This document shows, piece after piece, positions 44,341-47,779 of a stretch of DNA of 47,779 nt. The position numbers were made by a program, and so were the translations under genes. The notes under the pieces are model-generated. The model was not told where the DNA came from, did no database searches, and saw only the letters and a list, made by a program, of their open reading frames with translations. Origin of the DNA: Gnetum montanum. Taxonomy: Eukaryota; Streptophyta; Gnetopsida; Gnetales; Gnetaceae. Numbering within the stretch: position 1 is the stretch's first letter; each line of letters starts with the position of its first letter. The stretch covers positions 597,122-644,900 of the forward strand of contig MNCI01034769.1 in assembly GCA_015680685.1 (NCBI GenBank), read 5' to 3'.

Positions 44341-45420
44341 CATGTTAATCATATTACGAGTGACCAGTAGGGATTCTTCATAATCTTCAGGTTTGTAGAC
44401 TTTATTGTAGTTATGATTCCTTTGATGCTCATAGTGTTGGTCCCTTTCCTCATGCCTGATTCTATCTCTTAATTGTTCATAATTATTGTCTTCATCATTA
44501 GGGTACCTTCTTCAATGTACATGTCTCTCATGGTCTCCTTATCTTTCCATGTCATAGTTCCTTGGTGCTCATTCCCTCTTGTTAGAGTTAACAGATGAAT
44601 GTGACAAGGAAGAGGGAGTAGTTGGAGAATAGTGTTAGCTAGTTCTCCTTCTATAACTCTATGATTTATCTTCCTTTGATTATATGAAGGTTTTAGGCCT
44701 TAGGCTTCTCCTGAGGTTAGAGTCTTCCTTATCTCTCTTTGATATTTTCATAAGGGTAGAATGTAGTTGCATGTTAATAGGCTCCTCTAGATAGATAATC
44801 AATGTTCATGAATGAGATCTAGGAGTTTGGTGGTGTTCTTCCATCAAGAATATATCATTATTTATTTCTTTTAGGAAAACAGTGTGAGGTACTTTGTTTC
44901 CTTTATTATTCTCATCTCTTATCTCCATGACAACATCCCTTCTTACTTATGCTTTTGTAGGTGATATGGCCTAGTCATGTGTTTAATGACATGCTATCCT
45001 TCTTGTGCATGGCCAAGGTTCAACCTCATTAAGGTTTCCTACAACATTGATGGTGCAGAATGTTCAGTAGGCAAAACAACATTGCCCTACAAATTTTTCC
45101 ATCTCAACTATTCATCCTATTTAAAGACAAATGTAAAATTAGGATAATATGGGTCATTATAAGCATAGGAAATCCTCATTTGCATGGGCACACTCCAATC
45201 TCCTTCATCATGTTCTTTGTCATGACTCTTATGAATTTCATTAGCAGGTGGTGATCTTAAGTGTAGAAGCCATATTGTATTTTTTATGCTTTTAAATGTG
45301 TATGTGTGTTAAAAGAATTAATTTAAGTATGAAAAATAAAATTTTTTAATTCTTAATACTATGAACTCTATAAAATTAACTACTAAGAAAACATTGACAC
45401 ATCCATGAAAATGGTGCTAA

Positions 45421-46211
45421 TGATGAGTGATTGGGTATCCTAACACTTCATCATACAAGTCACAAGCATTCATGTGCAACTAGATTGTAATTCGTGGATG
45501 AATAATTTAAGTATGCTAATGGTTGATTATTGGTTCGTGATTGTTATCTTTTTACATTGAGTTAGTGAAGTGTGAGTAGTATGGTTTAACTCTCAGTGAG
45601 GTATATGATATCATGATGTTGTAGGCTCAAACTAATCCTAAGTGCTTTCATAATGAAAGTGAGAATAAAATCTAAATCTAAGTGAGAACGGAAATGTAAA
45701 CCTATCCTAGCTTGTTGCAATGCACATTTATTCCTAGCTTATCATACATGTCCTAGGCTCATGTAACCATCACTAAGATTACCAAGTAAATCTACTATTG
45801 AGCAATTCAAGTGAAGTCACTATTGGGTTACCAAATGATTACACTTAATGCTCAAAACCAGTCATACTTATACCACCTTAATAATGGACATTGGAAAAGT
45901 CAAAGACATAACAAAAGTAAATGACTTGGTAATTGTAAATGACATAGAAAAGTAAAATTAATCTAAGTAAACTAAGTAGAATGCTGCAATGGTAAGAAAA
46001 AATCTTGATCTTTATTACCAGTTATGAATTGTGTCCAAGTACAATCCATTCAAATAAATACTCCATACAACTATTAGTTACAATACTACATGCATTCACT
46101 TCTAACTCTAAGTGTAACTCTACAGAAAGAAACTGCAAGAATGTCACTAAGTGTTGCATCAAAAGTTATTTAATGATGTGATAGTGTAAGTAGAGCTACG
46201 ATATCGCATCA
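45421..46211 (-). repeat. Element C 5' LTR
   Basis: About 791 bp, close to B's 793 bp. It begins TGATGAGTGATTGG and ends ACGATATCGCATCA; internal blocks such as TTACCAAGTAAATC and GTGTCCAAGTACAA have B-LTR counterparts. The outer border is set by analogy only. Confidence 0.7.
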
Positions 46212-47514
46212 CTTAAGTTAATGGATTTTATCACTAATGCTTAATATAGTCCTATAAGTTTCATTAATAGACATCATTTTTATAGTATATTGTTACAAGG
46301 GATTCATGATGCACAATAGAGAAATTATTGCTTCTTCCATTTCTTACATTCATAGAAACTTTATTCTTCCTCATTTGATTAGTGATTCAGTATATCCCAT
46401 ATCACCTATGATATTGAAGCCATTCATACATAGCTCATCTGCACATAATATTTTTTTCTCATAAGTACTTATCTAGAGGACAAGTATAGAACATGATTTT
46501 GAACTACTTAAAATTAGATGGAGAATGCTCTTGAATTTTGGGGTTGATTTGACTAAGTCTCCATGATATGTAGTTGATTGTTGTATATTGCAAAATTTTC
46601 TTTATATGCATGAAGAGATGGAACCGATAGTGAATATGGAGTTACAATCAACCTCTATTTATTTCATTGAAAACCAATCAATAGTAAAAGAACTTGGTGA
46701 ATTTCAAAGAAACATGTTATTTGGTAAATAGAAAGGGCAATATGAGTAGACTGTACAATGAGACCTTATCTTTAATATTGTTGATAAGGCTTAAATTACA
46801 TTAGTTTTTGTCTCTTAGCTATTTTTAATTACCAATTAATGGGTTGTACATTTTAACTAAGTAACCAAGTAACTATGGGCCAAATCAATATTCAAATTGA
46901 GATTATCTTCATTGTTTATTATGATAACAAATTTATAATCACTATGCTTCACTATTCCTAATAATGATGATTTTCCAAGGAACATTTCAAGTCCTCTACT
47001 TGTTGATATAATCATTGGAACTTTTGGAAGAATAAAAATGTTGACTTAGAAATCTTCCTTACACTTGTGCCTAGTGAAATATTTAAGTTGTACTCCATGA
47101 TATGAGGAGCCCTAAGGAAATAGGGGAAAATGTAATAATAGAACCATAATAATATATTGGTTCAACTTTGAGGTTTCTTTATGCTACATTCATTTGATTT
47201 CTTAAATGGATTTCTTTTTATTTCATAAATTTATGTAGGAAAGAATCATTTAGATCTTTTATCATCAAATAAATTGCCAAACCAGTGAAACCTAAGGTTG
47301 TTAAAAAATACACTGAAACTAAAGTGTTCTCATTACATCCATTTAGAGATAATGACATCTTCTATTGGGAAAAATTTAGTTCTAGCCATTTCTTATACAT
47401 AATTCTTGAGTTGCTTACTATAACTTGTTGGCTTGGCTTGGAACTTATGATGTATAGAATGCATTAAAAAACATAGTGCATAATTCTTATATGTATTGCA
47501 TTGTGATATCTAAG
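46212..47514. other. AT-rich sequence without recognisable feature
   Basis: Lies between the 5' LTR of C and the LTR at 47515. Open frames are short, and none shows a known domain. It may be host DNA or the remains of a still older repeat. Confidence 0.5.
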
Positions 47515-47779
47515 TGTTGGCGACCATTTGGGACGTGACCGCCAACGAGTGTCCTCGAATAGGGTTTAGGTGCTTGCTGGTCTCTGGCAACACCAAGCCC
47601 CAGATACCTCCAAATAGACTCAGTAGTTAATGTGAGTATGTGTGTGTGTTGTTGCAGTGTGTGGTTGTAAAAAATGAAATGATTGCATTGTGTGTAAACT
47701 ACAAATGACTTATCTTAAAGAGATTCAGCCAACTTTGCCAAGTACCATGAGTTGTTGAGAGTTCCTATTTTGTTCAATT
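47515..47779 (-). repeat. LTR of element A's family (D), start only
   Basis: Begins TGTTGGCGACCATTTGGGAC and aligns by eye with element A's LTR from 23657 over the visible 265 bp, but is better preserved. There is no PBS or PPT to its left, so this is the outer edge of an insertion (complete element or solo LTR) that extends past the window, minus strand if in the same orientation as A. Confidence 0.65.

Larger units (their letters stand above)
37330..46211 (-). mobile_element. Element C: old relative of element B, heavily decayed
   Basis: Same gene order and the same motifs as B on the minus strand, with many more stops. The 5' LTR starts at 45421 (TGATGAGTGATTGGGTATCC) next to a worn PBS (ATGGTGCTAA at 45411-45420). 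The 3' LTR is not confidently found; a tract of CATCGTAG-type repeats at 37365-37437 ending CCATCA resembles B's LTR end. CTCCCCAAAGTAGGCTTTAG near 37764 matches B's 3' non-coding region. Confidence 0.75.

Noticed and set aside
46212-47514. Host gene exon (open frame 47285-47467)
   Set aside because: Short, AT-rich, with no splice-site-supported continuation and no recognisable domain.

Overview
The window is plant nuclear DNA made almost entirely of nested Ty3/gypsy LTR retrotransposons; no host single-copy gene, tRNA or rRNA gene is recognisable. The old flanks are AT-rich and riddled with stops, while one 17-kb element is much more GC-rich and CpG-rich. This layering, and the great length of the young element, suggest a large seed-plant genome, possibly a gymnosperm, but the sequence does not settle the species.

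Layout. (1) 1-1158, 18415-24340 and at least the start of 34183-36900 belong to element A, an old minus-strand Tat-like Ty3/gypsy element: INT C-terminus at 964-1158, INT core 18420-19250, RT/RNase H 19660-20465, an extra RNase H 21040-21469, protease about 21.5-21.9 kb, gag 22780-23280, PBS 23631-23648, LTR from 23657. (2) Element T (1159-18414, plus strand, 17,256 bp, TSD CAAGA) split A's integrase gene. It has LTRs of 1552 and 1623 bp, a PBS, gag-protease with six TAG codons, an RT start, an 806-N assembly gap where the RT core should be, RNase H plus a second RNase H plus integrase, a 3' tandem-repeat field and a PPT. (3) Element B (24341-34182, minus, 9842 bp, TSD ATAGA) sits inside A's 5' LTR and has Athila-type pol features. 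(4) Element C (about 37.4-46.2 kb, minus) is an older, heavily decayed relative of B. (5) A second LTR of A's family (D) starts at 47515 and runs off the window.

The outstanding feature is inside T. Between protease and RT, on the opposite strand (11429 down to 7292), I can reconstruct an eight-exon gene. All seven introns have GT..AG ends and matching phases, giving an uninterrupted frame of about 1,076 codons with a TATA box upstream. It is not a standard retrotransposon protein. The whole antisense gene lies where Ogre/Tat elements carry a sense-strand intron between protease and RT; a good sense acceptor is visible at 11870-11871. T also carries palindromic U3 repeats and is peppered with a TTACGC/GCGTAA motif. 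A testable idea is that the antisense protein acts on the element's own repeated motifs, but this is inference.

Relative age from LTR comparison by eye: T about 2.5-3 % different between LTRs (mostly C/T and G/A transitions), B about 8 %, C and A older.
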